Assembly (NCBI GenBank): GCA_019409045.1 | Contig: DXVG01000127.1 | Span: forward strand, 1 to 5,675 | Origin: Clostridiales bacterium | GTDB taxonomy: Bacteria; Bacillota; Clostridia; Christensenellales; Aristaeellaceae | Length of the DNA stretch: 5,675 bases | Direction: 5' to 3' | Part shown: positions 4,898 to 5,675 of the stretch, in pieces | Layout: every line of letters begins with the position of its first letter | Position numbering within the stretch: the stretch's first letter is position 1 | Program-made: the position numbers and the translations under genes | Notes under the pieces: generated by a model | The model's input: the letters and a program-made list of their open reading frames with translations, nothing else | What the model was told of the DNA's origin: nothing | The model's database searches: none

Positions 4898-5675
4898 TTA
4901 TCTCCTCTGGAAGCGTTTCAGGTTCGGGTAGATGCGCGCGAGCGCGGCGGCGGCCTCGTCGATCTCCTCGAGGCGCGTGTGCGGGCTGAGGCTGAAGCGC
5001 AGCGCGCACTCGGCGCGGTCGGGCGAGAGGCCCATGGCAGTCAGCACCGCCGAGACCTTGCGCTTTTTGGACGAGCACGCCGAGCCCGTGGAGGCGTAGA
5101 CGCTCTCTGCCTCCAGCGCGTGCAAAAGCGTCTCCCCGCGCACGCCGGGGAAGCTCAGATTGAGTATGTGGGGCGCGCCGCACTCGGGCGCGGGGCCGTT
5201 TACGATCGCCTCCGGCACGGCGCGCAAAAACGCGTCGCGCATGTACAGCTTTTTCTCCATCAGGCCGCTCGCGTCCAGCTCGCGCACGGCGGCAAACAGC
5301 CCCGCGATGCCGGGCGTGTTCTCCGTTCCGGAGCGGAGCTGCTCCTCCTGCCCCCCGCCGATGTGCTGCGCAAGCAACCGCACGCCCTTGCCCACCACGA
5401 GCGCGCCCACGCCCTTGGGGCCGTGTATCTTGTGCGCGCTGAGCGTGTACATGTCCGCGTCCTCCATGGAAAAGGGCACGCGCAAAAAGCCCTGCACGCC
5501 GTCTATGTGTATCAGCGCCTGGCCCGCCACCGTGCGGCGGAGCCGCCGCGTATCCAGCAGTGCGCCGGTCTCGTTGTTGACCTGCATGCAGCTTACGAGG
5601 CTCGCGCCGTCTGCGAGCGCGCGCTCGAGCGCCGCGTAGTCCAGCGCGCCCTGCGCGTCCACGGGCAGCACGCGC
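4898..5675 (-). CDS. Cysteine desulfurase (NifS/IscS family, class V aminotransferase fold), N-terminus cut by window edge
   Basis: PLP enzyme that removes sulfur from L-cysteine, giving alanine and an enzyme-bound persulfide. About 259 C-terminal residues are visible; the family is usually near 380, so about 120 N-terminal residues lie beyond 5675. The apparent GTG start at 5669-5671 is internal: the frame stays open to the edge and its first residues (LPVDAQGALDYAALERAL) match a mid-protein segment. From that codon as residue 1: VNNETG (31-36), HIDGVQ (55-60), SAHKIHGPKGVGAL with the PLP-binding Lys (K81), GGGQEEQLRSGTENTPG, and STGSACSS with the persulfide Cys (C199). The next stretch, SKKRKVSAVL, resembles NifZ-type desulfurases dedicated to ThiI more than housekeeping IscS, but this is from memory of the families. 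Position directly before thiI supports a role as its sulfur donor. Stop TAA at 4898-4900. Class is secure, the nifZ-like subtype moderate. Confidence 0.94.
   Translation of the reverse strand, partial: RVLPVDAQGALDYAALERALADGASLVSCMQVNNETGALLDTRRLRRTVAGQALIHIDGVQGFLRVPFSMEDADMYTLSAHKIHGPKGVGALVVGKGVRLLAQHIGGGQEEQLRSGTENTPGIAGLFAAVRELDASGLMEKKLYMRDAFLRAVPEAIVNGPAPECGAPHILNLSFPGVRGETLLHALEAESVYASTGSACSSKKRKVSAVLTAMGLSPDRAECALRFSLSPHTRLEEIDEAAAALARIYPNLKRFQRR
4901..4908 (-). promoter_or_regulatory. Ribosome binding site of thiI, within the desulfurase 3' end
   Basis: AGAGGAGA on the minus strand, with GGAG (complement of 4902-4905) 7 nt before the thiI ATG. It overlaps the last codons of the desulfurase gene. 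A strong Shine-Dalgarno match here supports the chosen thiI start, and the tight packing supports one transcript. Confidence 0.75.

Noticed and set aside
3912..5183. Second minus-strand frame (423 codons) overlapping thiI and the desulfurase
   Set aside because: It shares strand with two clear genes but is out of frame with both; the Arg/Gly/Ala-rich product is a GC-driven shadow.
5669..5671. GTG as the start codon of the cysteine desulfurase
   Set aside because: The frame continues open to the window edge and the family needs about 120 more N-terminal residues, including the first part of the PLP-binding domain.

Overview
The window is GC-rich and almost fully coding. It holds four protein genes in a convergent layout: one on the plus strand at the left, three on the minus strand filling the rest. 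The gene set suggests a high-GC member of the Bacillota, probably a Clostridia-type anaerobe. It includes an M3B oligoendopeptidase F, an MrfA/YprA-type helicase, and a ThiI without a rhodanese domain next to its own cysteine desulfurase. The lineage is an inference from gene content; there is no rRNA or other marker to confirm it.

Left part (1-1214, plus strand): the C-terminal two thirds of a zinc oligopeptidase, PepF, cut by the window edge. Middle (1215-1487): a 273-bp gap between the convergent genes, and the most unusual part of the window. Two identical 24-bp palindromic copies (1229-1252 and 1453-1476) flank exactly 200 bp (1253-1452). The outermost bases of that 200-bp block form ungapped terminal inverted repeats. 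The left palindrome keeps only an A-run on its outer side and the right one only a T-run. Removing the block and one palindrome copy rebuilds a textbook bidirectional terminator. The simplest reading is a small non-coding MITE-like or REP-like element that inserted into the terminator shared by pepF and mrfA and duplicated its hairpin. The element carries its own perfect 16-bp A-run/T-run hairpin and other nested stems.

Right part (1488-5675, minus strand, transcribed right to left): a tight operon of cysteine desulfurase (5' part cut off), thiI and mrfA. Desulfurase and thiI are 3 nt apart; thiI and mrfA overlap by 4 nt (ATGA). The first two genes form a known sulfur-transfer pair: the desulfurase makes a protein persulfide from cysteine and ThiI uses it to make 4-thiouridine in tRNA, possibly also feeding thiamine synthesis. 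The third encodes a DNA-repair helicase of the MrfA family, whose link to the tRNA genes is by coupling only. No tRNA, rRNA, CRISPR array, prophage or complete transposase gene is visible. Apart from the intergenic element, the genes look intact and ordinary for their families.
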